From contig CALUWE010000007.1 of NCBI GenBank assembly GCA_944324425.1, positions 1 to 64,000 of the forward strand: a stretch of 64,000 nt of DNA. Direction: 5' to 3'. Shown here piece by piece: positions 62,841 through 64,000 of the stretch. The stretch is from Candidatus Gastranaerophilales bacterium (GTDB taxonomy: Bacteria; Cyanobacteriota; Vampirovibrionia; Gastranaerophilales; Gastranaerophilaceae). Each line of letters begins with the position of its first letter. Position 1 is the stretch's first letter. The notes under the pieces were generated by a model. That model made no database searches, was not told the origin of the DNA, and saw only the letters and a list, made by a program, of their open reading frames with translations. The position numbers and the translations under genes are program-made.

Positions 62841-63869
62841 CTATATATTTCCGTCATATCTTGGATCGTTCGGGTCAAGATAACAGCCTCCTGGGAATGA
62901 ATACATATCATCCCAAGGAGCTACCGGTCTTTCCCTGTAATCGCGAATTTCGGGTTCTTCTTCTTTTATTTTTGGTCTTCTGTCTATATGATAATTTCTG
63001 TTTCTTTGTCTTCCCCAAAGGTTTTGATACTTAACGCCTTGGCCTTTATCTTTGCTTTTGCCGATACTAAAATGTTCTTTTATATATGGTGTGCCGTATT
63101 CGTTAATTTCATTTTTTTCTCTCGACATACTGCATCTTGGTGCGCCCGATATATCTGCCATTTTTGGAATTTGGCCTTCTCTCATAAGCTTAATTACATC
63201 ATCCGTGCATTCAACACCTTCTTTTCTGTCCTCTCTGATTAAAGGCAAGTTGTCTGCAAAGTACAGATACTTTATGCCGTCTTCAATGGGGCTTTCCGTT
63301 TTGGGGTTGGCTGCTTTTCCGAATTCTTCAAGCTTGCTTCTTACTTTGAAATAAAGCTTTGCCATATTTCCTGTTCCTTTTTCTTTATCAAGCTTGCTGC
63401 ATGTTTTTGGAAATGCTCTTGCAATGGAATCGTGGAATTCCGGAAACGTGGTGTTTGTTTGCGGGTAGCAGGCAAGCATTGAAATGCAAACGGGAACCAT
63501 TGCGTTAACGGCTTTTTCCGTTGCTCTTCCGGTATCGTACGAAAATGCTTCTATGTCTCTGGGATTATTTTTTGTTAAACATTCTGCAATTGGTTCTAAT
63601 AATTCATACGTTAAAGAATCGTTGTCGTCCAAATCATCCTGCGTTAAGTCGTATGGGCCGTATAAGCGAGCAGGTTCAGGCACTAAAGTAGGTTTTTTTG
63701 GTGCCTTATTGAAAAGAAAACCTTTAAAACAAATGTTGTCAGGGTTGTTGTTCAAATTTATTTCTTTGTCTGTTGTACAGTCCGAAACAGAAACTGTTTT
63801 GTTTAAATAATGTGCTTTTTGAATGTTCGGAGTGCAAAAAAGCCCCACTTTTTCAACGGATAATCCCAT
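62841..63869 (-). CDS. hypothetical protein with F-K-G motif
   Basis: 342 residues, not recognised. It contains NICFKGFLFNKAPKK near residue 45, an F-K-G motif I associate with Gastranaerophilales-specific proteins. Several Cys residues are scattered; the last 100 residues are rich in Arg, Pro, Asp and Glu (RPKIKEEEPEIRDYRERP) and end with CYLDPNDPRYDGNI. No signal peptide or membrane helix. The stop lies 2 bases from the ftsY stop on the other strand. Confidence 0.6.
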   Translation of the reverse strand: MGLSVEKVGLFCTPNIQKAHYLNKTVSVSDCTTDKEINLNNNPDNICFKGFLFNKAPKKPTLVPEPARLYGPYDLTQDDLDDNDSLTYELLEPIAECLTKNNPRDIEAFSYDTGRATEKAVNAMVPVCISMLACYPQTNTTFPEFHDSIARAFPKTCSKLDKEKGTGNMAKLYFKVRSKLEEFGKAANPKTESPIEDGIKYLYFADNLPLIREDRKEGVECTDDVIKLMREGQIPKMADISGAPRCSMSREKNEINEYGTPYIKEHFSIGKSKDKGQGVKYQNLWGRQRNRNYHIDRRPKIKEEEPEIRDYRERPVAPWDDMYSFPGGCYLDPNDPRYDGNI

Positions 63870-64000
63870 AAATATTTACACCTTCTTTAGTATGTGGCAA
63901 CAACTTACATTTAAGTAAATTAATTCTATCAAATCAATATTTTCTTTGCAAGAAAGTGATACTAAAAACGGTTAATATTTATTAATAATTTTTTCCCCAA
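63870..64000. other. intergenic, nothing recognised
   Basis: 131 AT-rich bases upstream of the minus-strand hypothetical gene, presumably with its promoter. No ORF, repeat or RNA structure stands out before the window ends. Confidence 0.4.

Overview
The window is AT-rich chromosomal DNA from a Gram-negative-type bacterium. It carries lipid A genes (lpxD, lpxC, fabZ, lpxA), an outer-membrane-like protein, a signal peptidase and lytic transglycosylase, and two-gene phenylalanyl and glycyl tRNA synthetases. Four things point to the non-photosynthetic cyanobacterial relatives (Melainabacteria/Vampirovibrionia, probably gut Gastranaerophilales): the 23S rRNA 3' end resembles cyanobacterial 23S; the prepilin begins FTLAEVLITL; DnaJ is shortened; and some hypothetical proteins carry an F-K-G-type N-terminal motif. 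This assignment is inference from memory, not from a search.

Layout. 1-461: end of an rRNA operon (23S end, structured spacer, 5S, terminator). 481-3520: small host genes, a DnaJ-like chaperone, a ribosome hibernation factor and tRNA-Arg(CCG). 3681-8487: rpmF-plsX-fabH-fabD-fabG, the start of fatty acid synthesis, ending in an ankyrin protein where acpP might be expected. 9496-11453: groES-groEL. 11566-13833, minus strand: a small protein, an HNH-like protein and a type IV pilin-like protein. 13981-22312: FixC/FixX-like flavoprotein and ferredoxin, a TPR protein, dprA, topA, aroE and a beta-barrel-like protein. 22314-28588: a LysM/EF-hand protein, unknown genes, an ABC exporter, an acyltransferase and a ROK kinase. 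28592-33764: mfd, a SurA-like lipoprotein and rfaE2. 33818-39615: the lipid A block lpxD-lpxC-fabZ-lpxA, then an aminopeptidase, a polyprenyl synthase and lepB. 39689-42905: pheT and a lytic transglycosylase.

42939-55158 is the accessory region. It is a compact minus-strand operon of about 20 intact-looking genes for a headed, contractile phage-like particle. In transcription order it runs: ribbon-helix-helix protein, scaffold-like protein, major capsid, connectors, sheath, tube, tail chaperone with a canonical -1 frameshift site, a very short gene in the tape-measure slot, LysM protein, baseplate hub, baseplate proteins, fibre, lysis proteins. No terminase, portal, protease, integrase or replication gene is visible, and host genes abut both ends. 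An inverted repeat lies just upstream of the promoter in front of the ribbon-helix-helix gene. This looks like a domesticated or remnant prophage with PBSX-like gene order, and it is the best candidate for an undescribed system.

55453-63869 returns to host genes: a membrane protein, a GAF-GGDEF diguanylate cyclase, YlxR, GlyS, a glycosyltransferase, NusB, FtsY and a hypothetical protein. Several host genes show a -10 box only 6-7 bases before the ATG, which suggests leaderless mRNAs. No CRISPR array or insertion sequence was found.
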